6,886 nt of DNA, taken from contig JAJQBV010000073.1 in assembly GCA_021203115.1 (NCBI GenBank), positions 3,037 to 9,922 on the forward strand. Reading direction: 5' to 3'. A program made the position numbers and the translations under genes. The notes beneath the pieces were generated by a model, which was not told the origin of the DNA, searched no databases, and was given only the letters and a program-made list of their open reading frames with translations. This DNA comes from Clostridiales bacterium. Lineage in GTDB: Bacteria; Bacillota; Clostridia; Lachnospirales; Lachnospiraceae. Positions 1 to 5,519 of the stretch are shown here, piece after piece (the stretch's first letter is position 1; every line of letters begins with the position of its first letter).

Positions 1-994
1 CGCAGTAGTGGTAGCCGCCGATTTCTTTTTCCGTGTGGTCAAAAGCGACCATATCCGCCCAGATCTTGTAGACGTCGGGCTCACGGGCAAAGTTAATCAT
101 CTCCGGGGTGAAGCCGCCGCAGGGGCGCATATTGACCTCCAGTGCCATGATGGTTCCCTTTTTGCCGATGCCCTCATGGTCTGCCAGAAGACGGAAAAAC
201 TCGAAATGGACAAAGCGGCTTCGGACGCCGAAGCTTTTTACGGTGTCACGGCCGGCTTTTTTGGTGTCATCGGCCAGATTTTTCTCGATATAGAAAATGG
301 CATCGTCGCCGTAGTTGACGCTGTCCATGATGGAGATGGGCGTGCAGTTCCCGGTCTCGAAGATCGGGGTGCCGCTGGAGTCGATGATCGCGTCGTAGGA
401 GTTGATCTCGGCGTTGATAAACTCCTCCATGATGTAGGAGACATCCGGTTCTTTCTCGGCAAAGAATGCCTCCAGATCCGCGTCGTTCTCAAGCTTGTAG
501 GTGTGGGAAGCGCCCACGCCGTTGTCCGGCTTTACGATAACCGGATAGCGGACCTCCTTTATGAAATCCTGACATTTCTTCACGGTGTCCACCAGATGAT
601 AGCGGGCGACCGGGATACCGGCTTTCTCGTAATATTTTTTCATCTTTGATTTGTATTTGATCCGGGGAAGATCCCGCAGCTGAAAACCGGTATGTATGTT
701 GAAATCCGTGCGCAGCCTTGCGTCCTGCTCCAGCCAGTATTCGTTGTTGGATTCGATGAAGTCGATCCGGCCGTATTTGAACGTAAAGAAAGCGACGGCG
801 CGGTAGACCTTGTCATAATCCTCCAGACTGTCCACCTTGTAATACTCATTCAGGTTCTCCTTTAATTCCGGGAGAAACTCATCGTAGGGCTGGTCGCCGA
901 TGCCGAGGACAGTCAGCCCGTTGTTTTTCAGCTCCCGGCAGAACTGCCAGTAGTTTGTCGGGAAGTTTGGGGAAATAAAAATTACGTTTTTCAC
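1..994 (-). CDS. ATP-grasp domain ligase, 3' end outside window
   Basis: About 331 residues are visible and the frame stays open to the left edge, so the C-terminus is missing. The N-terminus (MKNVIFISPNFP) looks like a Rossmann-like pre-ATP-grasp domain. The ATP-grasp fold follows: a nucleotide-binding lysine and glycine-rich loop at about 152-164 (VIVKPDNGVGAS), an adenine/ribose-contacting EEFI segment at 190-193, and the magnesium-binding Glu286/Asn288/Arg290 in LEVNMRPCGG. Family members couple ATP hydrolysis to joining a carboxylate to an amine or thiol through an acylphosphate. CarB-like and PurK-like enzymes and small-peptide ligases share this layout, and the substrate cannot be read from sequence. 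The start is GTG at 994, chosen because AAGGAGA lies 8 bases upstream and the protein begins directly with the first beta strand. It is the second gene after the esterase, 71 bases downstream, and is probably co-transcribed. The fold is secure; the function is unknown. Confidence 0.85.
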   Translation of the reverse strand, partial: MKNVIFISPNFPTNYWQFCRELKNNGLTVLGIGDQPYDEFLPELKENLNEYYKVDSLEDYDKVYRAVAFFTFKYGRIDFIESNNEYWLEQDARLRTDFNIHTGFQLRDLPRIKYKSKMKKYYEKAGIPVARYHLVDTVKKCQDFIKEVRYPVIVKPDNGVGASHTYKLENDADLEAFFAEKEPDVSYIMEEFINAEINSYDAIIDSSGTPIFETGNCTPISIMDSVNYGDDAIFYIEKNLADDTKKAGRDTVKSFGVRSRFVHFEFFRLLADHEGIGKKGTIMALEVNMRPCGGFTPEMINFAREPDVYKIWADMVAFDHTEKEIGGYHYC

Positions 995-1002
995 TGTAGT
1001 AA

Positions 1003-1009
1003 TCTCCTT
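1003..1009 (-). promoter_or_regulatory. Ribosome binding site deciding the GTG start of the ATP-grasp gene
   Basis: The minus strand reads AAGGAGA followed by 8 bases and then GTG at 994. No in-frame ATG with comparable spacing exists near the conserved N-terminus, so this site supports a GTG start. Confidence 0.75.
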
Positions 1010-1015
1010 GTTTTT

Positions 1016-1021
1016 ATTATA
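1016..1021 (-). promoter_or_regulatory. Possible internal -10 element before the ATP-grasp gene
   Basis: The minus strand carries a perfect TATAAT in the esterase to ATP-grasp gap. No good -35 hexamer lies 16-18 bases upstream; that position is taken by a 9-base tandem repeat. A transcript from here would begin almost at the Shine-Dalgarno sequence, giving a leader of about 15 bases, which weakens the case. It may be chance in an AT-rich spacer. Confidence 0.25.
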
Positions 1022-1032
1022 GTATGTTGTTT

Positions 1033-1050
1033 TATCGGTTATATCGGTTA
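1033..1050. repeat. Exact 9-base tandem repeat, two copies
   Basis: TATCGGTTA occurs twice without a gap between the esterase stop and the ATP-grasp start. It sits upstream of a TATAAT on the minus strand, about where a -35 element or an activator site would lie. Two copies alone could also reflect replication slippage. Confidence 0.6.
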
Positions 1051-1065
1051 TGACGCCGGCGCGGA

Positions 1066-1821
1066 TTACTGGTTCCAAATCAGCCAGGGCAGGAAATACT
1101 GCACCTGCTTATACCACCATGGCCAGTCGTGGTTGACGTCCCATCCCCAGATGTCGACCCAGACGGGGATCCCCTTTTCCTCCAGAATCTGTTTCAGCCG
1201 GCGCGTCGTATCCGGCTGTTCCCATGCGCCCTGCCCGCAGCAGATGACAGCCCGCTGATTCCGGTAGAGATCCATATACGGGTGGTCCGTAGGGAAGTTG
1301 CTCAGATAATCCACCGGGGAGTTGGCGTAAACCAGTTCGTCCATGTAATCGCCGAACCCGTACTGTGTGCTGTAGATGCCGCTGAGAGCCAGAAGCCCGT
1401 CAAAAAGATCCGGCCTGCGCAGGTAGAGGTTTGCCGCGTGGGTGGCGCCGAGGCTGCACCCGAAGACGAGAACGCCGGAAGGGCGGTTCCCGCCGTTTCG
1501 TTCGGCAGTCCTGTCCATCATGAACGGAACCATCTCATCGGTGATATAGCGGATCCAGTCCTCGTGGCGGCGGATCCGGTCATACGGGTGGGCATTTGAC
1601 GAGTAAGTCTCCGTGTCGATGGTGTCGATGGAAAAAACCATGACCTGACCGGACTCGATGTAATCTGCCCAGTAATCCGTCATTTTAAAATTTTCAAAAT
1701 CAAAGAAACGGCCGTCCTGACAGGGAATAAAAAGAACCGGACGTCCGGAATGGCCGTATACCTTGCACTCCATCTCCCGGCCGAGGGCGGGGCTGTAATC
1801 CTTAAAATACTGTACTTCCAT
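1066..1821 (-). CDS. Alpha/beta hydrolase-fold esterase (esterase D-like)
   Basis: A 251-residue serine hydrolase resembling the putative esterase family (PF00756 type), probably cytoplasmic since no signal peptide is seen. The nucleophile elbow is G-C-S-L-G at 121-125 with Ser123 as nucleophile. The likely catalytic histidine is His231 in the aromatic motif NHDWPWW, and the acid is probably Glu201 or Asp204 after the CCGQGAW strand; these assignments are by pattern only. IPCQDGRFF at 32-40 is a typical N-terminal strand-loop of this group, and NSPVDYL at 167-173 also fits. ATG at 1821 is chosen because AGGAG lies 10 bases upstream on the minus strand. A longer in-frame reading from TTG at 1938 would cover both divergent promoters and has no conserved residues. 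It is the first gene of a unit with the ATP-grasp ligase, driven by a good promoter at 1862-1890. The substrate is unknown; an ester, thioester or activated acyl intermediate made or used by the ligase is plausible but inferred. Confidence 0.87.
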   Translation of the reverse strand: MEVQYFKDYSPALGREMECKVYGHSGRPVLFIPCQDGRFFDFENFKMTDYWADYIESGQVMVFSIDTIDTETYSSNAHPYDRIRRHEDWIRYITDEMVPFMMDRTAERNGGNRPSGVLVFGCSLGATHAANLYLRRPDLFDGLLALSGIYSTQYGFGDYMDELVYANSPVDYLSNFPTDHPYMDLYRNQRAVICCGQGAWEQPDTTRRLKQILEEKGIPVWVDIWGWDVNHDWPWWYKQVQYFLPWLIWNQ

Positions 1822-1861
1822 AATGAATAATCTCCTGTGTCTTAAGTTTTGTGCTTCCTTA

Positions 1862-1890
1862 ATAATAGCACAGAGAAGAGTCTTGGGCAA
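1862..1890 (-). promoter_or_regulatory. Sigma-A-like promoter of the esterase/ATP-grasp unit
   Basis: On the minus strand, TTGCCC (1890-1885) is separated by exactly 17 bases from TATTAT (1867-1862), and the -10 is preceded by TGC, an extended -10. Transcription should start near 1855, giving a leader of about 34 bases to the esterase ATG. Confidence 0.7.
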
Positions 1891-1905
1891 ATTATTCTGA
1901 AAGAA
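1891..1905. promoter_or_regulatory. Possible CodY-like box between divergent promoters
   Basis: The 15 bases contain a complete TTCTGAA core (1895-1901) and match 10 of 15 positions of the published CodY consensus AATTTTCWGAAAATT. The site lies between the esterase and ilvN promoters, 26 bases upstream of the ilvN -35. CodY is a branched-chain amino acid sensor in many Firmicutes, so the place makes sense, but the match is only moderate. Confidence 0.3.
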
Positions 1906-1931
1906 ACTTTTCGCGGCGGGAGCGGTGACCC

Positions 1932-1960
1932 TTGACAAAGAAAATAGATGTTGCTAGAAT
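1932..1960 (+). promoter_or_regulatory. Strong sigma-A-like promoter of ilvN
   Basis: A perfect TTGACA (1932-1937), a 17-base spacer and TAGAAT (1955-1960) preceded by TGC, an extended -10. Transcription should begin near 1967, leaving about 35 bases of leader before the GTG at 2002. That is too short for a T-box or a leader-peptide attenuator. The -10 lies downstream of the ATG at 1948, so that ATG cannot be the start on this transcript. Confidence 0.85.
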
Positions 1961-1988
1961 GGTTAAAGTTTGAAAAACAGTACATTTA

Positions 1989-1994
1989 TGGAGG
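1989..1994 (+). promoter_or_regulatory. Ribosome binding site deciding the GTG start of ilvN
   Basis: TGGAGG ends 7 bases before GTG at 2002. The GTG opens a protein whose N-terminus (MERRQVLSLLVENTPG) aligns directly with known IlvH/IlvN starts. Confidence 0.85.
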
Positions 1995-2001
1995 CGTTTC
2001 C

Positions 2002-2502
2002 GTGGAGAGAAGACAGGTACTTTCTTTGCTGGTTGAAAATACGCCGGGCGTGGTCAGCCATATTTCCGGACTGTTCAGCCGCCGGGGGTTTAATATTGAC
2101 AGTTTTTCGGCCGGAGTGACGGCGGATCCCCGGTTTACGAGGGTAACTGTCGTGGCGCGCGGCGACGAGCTGGTGCTGGAGCAGATTCAGAAGCAGCTCG
2201 CAAAGCTTGAGGATGTCATTGATATCAAGAAGCTCAGGGAGGGCGATTCGGTCTGCCGCGAGCTGATTCTCGTGAAGCTTCGCGCCAGGGACATCGACCG
2301 TCAGGAGATTCTGGCCGTGGCGAATATTTTCCGTGCCAAAATCGTGGATGTCAGCAGTGATTCCATGGTGATCGAACTGACCGGTGAACAGCGCAAACTG
2401 GACGCGTTTATCGATCTGGTGAAGGGTTATGACATTCTTGAACTGGCGAGGACCGGTGAGACCGGTCTCAGCCGCGGCGATAAGAATGTTCGGATGCTGT
2501 GA
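2002..2502 (+). CDS. ilvN: Acetolactate synthase small (regulatory) subunit IlvN/IlvH
   Basis: A 166-residue regulatory subunit of acetohydroxyacid synthase. The catalytic IlvB makes acetolactate or acetohydroxybutyrate; this subunit activates it and usually confers valine feedback inhibition. The N-terminal ACT domain spans about residues 4-78 with the signature ENTPGVVSHISGLFSRRG and then FNIDS. The C-terminal small-subunit domain spans about 84-160 and ends in the typical GLSRGDK. Gly16 and Asn31 align with E. coli IlvH Gly14 and Asn29, positions known to affect valine inhibition, so feedback control is probably retained. The length is normal (E. coli 163). GTG at 2002 is chosen from the ribosome binding site and because an upstream ATG at 1948 overlaps the promoter -10. 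No ilvB is present in the window. ilvC follows after 104 bases, and both probably belong to one transcript. Confidence 0.93.
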   Translation: MERRQVLSLLVENTPGVVSHISGLFSRRGFNIDSFSAGVTADPRFTRVTVVARGDELVLEQIQKQLAKLEDVIDIKKLREGDSVCRELILVKLRARDIDRQEILAVANIFRAKIVDVSSDSMVIELTGEQRKLDAFIDLVKGYDILELARTGETGLSRGDKNVRML

Positions 2503-2523
2503 CGCCGTATTTCTTTGTAACTG

Positions 2524-2565
2524 TTCAGAACCCACTGTTTTTCTACAAATTTACCTGGTTCTGAA
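2524..2565. repeat. 9-base inverted repeat in the ilvN-ilvC gap, with two TTCWGAA cores
   Basis: TTCAGAACC at 2524-2532 is the exact reverse complement of GGTTCTGAA at 2557-2565, with 24 bases between. The loop is long and no T-run follows, so a terminator is unlikely. Each arm contains TTCAGAA or TTCTGAA, the centre of the CodY consensus, although the flanks match poorly (about 9 of 15 each). A paired operator upstream of ilvC, or a weak RNA hairpin, are the two readings. Confidence 0.45.
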
Positions 2566-2606
2566 TAATTAACACATCTTATAAATAAACATATGGAGGA
2601 TATGTC

Positions 2607-3629
2607 ATGTCAGAAGCAAAAATTTACTATCAGGAAGATTGCAACCTTGCCGCTCTCGAGGGCAAGACGATCGCGGTCATCGGCTACGGCAGCCAGGGAC
2701 ACGCACATGCGCTGAATGCAAAGGAGTCCGGATGCAACGTCATCATCGGCCTCTATGAGGGCAGCAAGTCATGGGCGAAGGCGGAAGCGCAGGGTCTTAA
2801 AGTTTATACGACAGCCGAGGCTGCGAAGATGGCGGATATCATCATGATCCTGATCAATGATGAGAAGCAGGCCGATATGTACAAAAAGGACATCGAGCCG
2901 AATCTGGAGCCCGGCAATATGCTGATGTTTGCACACGGCTTTAATATTCATTACGGCTGCATCGTGCCTCCGGCGGATGTGGATGTCACTATGATCGCTC
3001 CCAAGGGACCGGGTCACACTGTCCGCAGCGAGTATCAGGCAGGCAAGGGTGTGCCGTGTCTGGTCGCAGTGGAGCAGGATGCCACGGGAAAAGCGCTTGA
3101 GATCGCACTGGCCTATGCGCTGGCAATCGGCGGTGCCCGTGCGGGTGTTCTTGAGACGACCTTCCGCACCGAGACGGAGACCGACCTCTTCGGCGAGCAG
3201 GCGGTTCTCTGCGGCGGTGTCTGCGCTCTGATGCAGGCAGGCTTTGAGACGCTCTGCGAGGCGGGCTATGATCCGAGAAACGCATACTTTGAGTGCATCC
3301 ACGAGATGAAGCTGATCGTTGACCTGATCTACCAGTCCGGTTTTGCCGGCATGAGATATTCCATCTCGAACACGGCTGAGTACGGCGACTACGTGACCGG
3401 TCCGAAGATCATCACCGACGATACCAAGAAGGCGATGAAAAAGATCCTGTCCGACATTCAGGACGGCACATTTGCGAGCGAGTTCCTGCAGGATATGTCT
3501 CCTTCCGGACGCCAGGTACACTTCAAGGCGATGCGCAAGCGCGCGGCTGAGCATCCGGCTGAGATCGTGGGCGCAGAGGTCCGCAAGCTGTACAGCTGGA
3601 ACGGCGAGGACAAGCTGATCAACAACTAG
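2607..3629 (+). CDS. ilvC: Ketol-acid reductoisomerase, class I
   Basis: A 340-residue class I enzyme that isomerises and reduces acetolactate or acetohydroxybutyrate to dihydroxy acids, the second common step of valine, leucine and isoleucine synthesis. The Rossmann dinucleotide-binding motif [10 protein letters not shown] is at 26-35. The C-terminal knotted domain has the magnesium ligands Asp193 and Glu197 in ETDLFGEQ, Glu229 and Glu233 in [10 protein letters not shown], and the substrate-contacting Ser254 in [10 protein letters not shown]. Length and C-terminus ([13 protein letters not shown]) fit class I enzymes of gut Clostridia. ATG at 2607 is preceded by GGAGGA with 6 bases of spacing. 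The cofactor loop reads GLYEGSKSW where most family members have an arginine in place of the Tyr (for example GVRQG in B. subtilis); see findings. It lies between ilvN and a terminator at 3676-3710, so it probably ends the ilv transcript. Confidence 0.97.
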   Translation: MSEAKIYYQEDCNLAALEGKTIAVIGYGSQGHAHALNAKESGCNVIIGLYEGSKSWAKAEAQGLKVYTTAEAAKMADIIMILINDEKQADMYKKDIEPNLEPGNMLMFAHGFNIHYGCIVPPADVDVTMIAPKGPGHTVRSEYQAGKGVPCLVAVEQDATGKALEIALAYALAIGGARAGVLETTFRTETETDLFGEQAVLCGGVCALMQAGFETLCEAGYDPRNAYFECIHEMKLIVDLIYQSGFAGMRYSISNTAEYGDYVTGPKIITDDTKKAMKKILSDIQDGTFASEFLQDMSPSGRQVHFKAMRKRAAEHPAEIVGAEVRKLYSWNGEDKLINN

Positions 3630-3630
3630 T

Positions 3631-3661
3631 TACTATTCACGGTAAAGGACCGTGAATAGTA
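3631..3661. repeat. Perfect 13-base inverted repeat downstream of ilvC
   Basis: TACTATTCACGGT (3631-3643) pairs perfectly with ACCGTGAATAGTA (3649-3661) across a 5-base AAAGG loop, starting one base after the ilvC stop. No T-run follows on either strand, so it is not a standard intrinsic terminator. It could be an RNA hairpin protecting the ilvC 3' end or a DNA operator, since a promoter-like pair overlaps it. Confidence 0.85.
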
Positions 3662-3665
3662 TAAT
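3636..3665 (+). promoter_or_regulatory. Candidate promoter for leuD1 embedded in the palindrome
   Basis: A perfect TATAAT (3660-3665) lies 18 bases after TTCACG (4 of 6 matches to TTGACA). The -35 falls in the left arm of the palindrome and the -10 begins in the right arm, so a dimeric regulator on the palindrome would block or modulate it. Transcripts would start near 3672, immediately before the terminator hairpin, which complicates this reading. Confidence 0.4.
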
Positions 3666-3675
3666 AAAGAAAGAG

Positions 3676-3710
3676 AATGGTATGGCAAAGATGCCATACC
3701 ATTTTTCTTA
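3676..3710 (+). terminator. Rho-independent terminator after ilvC
   Basis: A perfect 12-base-pair stem (3676-3687 with 3692-3703), extendable by G-U pairs, closes an AAGA loop and runs straight into TTTTTCTT. It should end most transcripts from the ilvN-ilvC side. It is the only clear intrinsic terminator in the window, so leuD1 needs readthrough or its own promoter. Confidence 0.85.
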
Positions 3711-3738
3711 AAAATCCTACACAGAGGGGAATATAACC

Positions 3739-4209
3739 ATGGGAAAGATATTTCGATTTCATACAGATGTAGATACGGACCAGATCATTGCGTCCCAGTA
3801 TCTGCTCTATCCGACGGTCGATGAGATGAAGGAGCATACCTTTGAATCACTGAGCCGGAGCTTTGCATCGGAGGTGCGGCCGGGCGATTTTGTCGTGGCA
3901 AATGAGAATTTCGGCTGCGGGTCTTCCCGGGAGCAGGCGCCGGCCGTTTTGAAAGCGCTGGGGATCAAGGCTGTGATTGCCAAATCCTTTGCCCGGATTT
4001 TTTACCGCAACGCCATCAATATCGGCCTTCCGGTCATCGTGAGCAAGGAGCTCTACGATGCGGTCGAAGACGGGGATGAGATGGAGCTGTCCCTGACGGA
4101 CGGTGTAGCAAACGTTGGACGCCGTAACATTAAAAAAAAAAAGCTTCCGCCGTATATGCAGGGGATTCTTGATCAGGGCGGATTGATCGCCTCGCTCAAC
4201 AAAGAATAA
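3739..4209 (+). CDS. leuD: 3-isopropylmalate dehydratase small subunit, copy 1 (LeuD family)
   Basis: A 156-residue swivel-domain subunit that pairs with a LeuC-type large subunit to isomerise 2- to 3-isopropylmalate, or a similar 2-hydroxy diacid, in the cytosol. Diagnostic elements are DVDTDQII at 10-17, the substrate loop YLLYPT at 21-26, [10 protein letters not shown] at 59-68, and the AKSFARIFYRNAINIGLP block at 81-98. The short length and REQAP signature fit the archaeal/clostridial two-subunit type rather than the ~200-residue E. coli LeuD. The hydrophobic loop argues against homoaconitase, where an arginine is typical. ATG at 3739 follows AGGGGA by 8 bases. The codons for Lys132-Lys135 form an A11 run. 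Roughly 45% identical by eye to the second copy. leuC1 starts 37 bases downstream. The family is certain; the exact substrate is open. Confidence 0.92.
   Translation: MGKIFRFHTDVDTDQIIASQYLLYPTVDEMKEHTFESLSRSFASEVRPGDFVVANENFGCGSSREQAPAVLKALGIKAVIAKSFARIFYRNAINIGLPVIVSKELYDAVEDGDEMELSLTDGVANVGRRNIKKKKLPPYMQGILDQGGLIASLNKE
3907..3943 (+). repeat. 37-base direct repeat shared by leuD1 and leuD2, copy A
   Basis: These bases match 5700-5736 at 36 of 37 positions (G3921 versus A5714), in the same codon phase, and encode the [12 protein letters not shown] core. Surrounding leuD sequence is much more diverged. Confidence 0.8.
4132..4142 (+). repeat. A11 homopolymer inside leuD1
   Basis: Eleven consecutive A residues encode Lys132-Lys134 and the first two bases of Lys135. 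The frame with eleven A residues gives the expected LeuD C-terminus (LPPYM, then DQGGLIASL). A gain or loss of one A would replace the last 21 residues with a short unrelated tail. Confidence 0.9.
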
Positions 4210-4246
4210 CGGATATCAGACCGGTGCAAAACGGAGGACAGAAAAT

Positions 4247-5500
4247 ATGGGAATGACAATGGCGGAAAAAATTATCGCTGCGGCGGCCGGTATCGATGAG
4301 GTCAGAGCGGGCGATATTCACACGGTGGAAGTAGATCAGCTGATGAGCAACGACGGAACCACGCATCTCACCATCGATATGTATCATAATAAATTGAAGC
4401 ATTCCCGCATAGCGGATCCGAAAAAACTGGTATGGATCGTGGATCACAATGTCCCGGCGGACAGCCCGAAGACCGCCGCATCACACAAAAAAATGCGGGA
4501 CTTTGCGAAAGAACACGGGATCACCTATTATGAGGGAAAAGGGGTCTGCCATCAGATCATGATGGAAAATCATGTGCGCCCCGGAGAACTGATTTTCGGC
4601 GCGGACAGTCATACCTGTGCCTACGGCGCGCTCGGCGCTTTCGGAACCGGTGTGGGGTGCACGGATTATCTGTATGCCATGGTGACCGGTACGTCATGGG
4701 TGCTTGTCCCTGAGACCATCCGTTTTTATCTCACTGGCAGTCTCCCGAAGGGCGTCTATGCCCGCGACCTGATTTTGACGATCATCGGGAGAATCGGCGC
4801 GAACGGAGCCAACTATAAGGCCATGGAGTTTGCCGGGGACGGCATGAAAAGTCTGACGATGAGCGACCGCATTGCCATCTGCAACCTCTGCGTGGAGGCT
4901 GGCGCTAAAACTGCGCTGATGGAAGTGGACGAGATTGCCATGGAGTATCTGAAGGAGCGGGGGAGAGAACCCAAACATATCTTTCAGAGTGATGCGGACG
5001 CAGTTTTTGCAGAGGAGTACGAGATTGACCTGAGTCAGATCACTCCGGTGGTGGCGAAGCCGCATTTTGTAGACAATCTGGTCAACGCGAAAAAGTGTGC
5101 AGGCACCAGAATCGACGAGGCATTCCTTGGCTCCTGCAACAACGGGCGGATCGAGGATCTCCGGGTCGGCGCAGAGATTATCCGGGGACGGAAGGTGCAT
5201 CCCATGGTTCGCTTCCTTGTGGTTCCGACCAGCCAGGAGGTCTATGCGCAGGCGCTGAAGGAAGGCCTGATTCAGACCTTTATGGAGGCGGGAGCGATCG
5301 TGATGAATGCGAACTGCAGTGTCTGCTGGGGAAGCTGCCAGGGCGTGATCGGCGAGGGCGAGACCCTGATCAGCACCGGCACGAGGAATTTTAAAGGCCG
5401 CGCGGGTCATGCGGACTCTTTTGTGTATCTGGCCTCGGCGGCAACCGTGACGGCCTCGGCAATCAAAGGTGAGATCGCGACAGCGGATATGCTGGATTGA
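4247..5500 (+). CDS. leuC: 3-isopropylmalate dehydratase large subunit, copy 1 (LeuC/aconitase family)
   Basis: A 417-residue aconitase-superfamily large subunit binding a [4Fe-4S] cluster and catalysing dehydration/rehydration with its LeuD partner. Key elements in order: an N-terminal SNDGTTHL region (34-41), VDHNVP (65-70), GVCHQIM (99-105), GADSHTC (118-124), the first cluster ligand Cys297 in GSCNNGR, and Cys357 and Cys360 in [11 protein letters not shown]. The C-terminal [10 protein letters not shown] at 378-387 is typical. The length fits two-subunit IPMI/homoaconitase-type enzymes (about 415-420). ATG at 4247 follows GGAGG by 9 bases. All three cluster cysteines are present, so it should be active, but GSCNNGR replaces the near-universal GSCTNGR and CSVCWGSC replaces the usual CGPCLG-type motif. 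Translationally coupled-looking spacing to leuD1 (37 bases) and leuD2 (19 bases). The substrate could be isopropylmalate, citraconate/methylmalate or dimethylmalate. Confidence 0.92.
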   Translation: MGMTMAEKIIAAAAGIDEVRAGDIHTVEVDQLMSNDGTTHLTIDMYHNKLKHSRIADPKKLVWIVDHNVPADSPKTAASHKKMRDFAKEHGITYYEGKGVCHQIMMENHVRPGELIFGADSHTCAYGALGAFGTGVGCTDYLYAMVTGTSWVLVPETIRFYLTGSLPKGVYARDLILTIIGRIGANGANYKAMEFAGDGMKSLTMSDRIAICNLCVEAGAKTALMEVDEIAMEYLKERGREPKHIFQSDADAVFAEEYEIDLSQITPVVAKPHFVDNLVNAKKCAGTRIDEAFLGSCNNGRIEDLRVGAEIIRGRKVHPMVRFLVVPTSQEVYAQALKEGLIQTFMEAGAIVMNANCSVCWGSCQGVIGEGETLISTGTRNFKGRAGHADSFVYLASAATVTASAIKGEIATADMLD

Positions 5501-5519
5501 ATGGGAAGGAGAATGTACC

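Noticed and set aside
8..649. Plus-strand open frame opposite the ATP-grasp gene
   Set aside because: The minus strand here encodes clear ATP-grasp motifs; the plus-strand protein has no recognisable features.
1910..1932. T-box-like AGGGTCACCGC on the minus strand
   Set aside because: It resembles the T-box sequence AGGGTGGNACCGCG but lacks bases in the core, lies upstream of the esterase promoter so would not be transcribed from it, and has no specifier or stem I structure around it.
1822..1938. N-terminal extension of the esterase to TTG at 1938
   Set aside because: It would cover the esterase promoter and part of the ilvN promoter; the ATG at 1821 has a proper ribosome binding site.
1948..2001. 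N-terminal extension of ilvN from ATG at 1948
   Set aside because: It overlaps the -10 of a near-consensus promoter, has no ribosome binding site, and encodes 18 residues without family similarity. GTG at 2002 has TGGAGG at the right spacing.
2524..2565. Inverted repeat before ilvC as a rho-independent terminator
   Set aside because: The 24-base loop is too long for a 9-base-pair stem and no T-run follows the right arm.
2580..2585. TATAAA as a -10 for ilvC
   Set aside because: No acceptable -35 at 16-18 bases, and transcription would start within a few bases of the ribosome binding site.
2769..3554. Long minus-strand open frame opposite ilvC
   Set aside because: It is antisense to a secure gene, has no recognisable domain and has no ribosome binding site of note; codon bias of ilvC explains the open frame.
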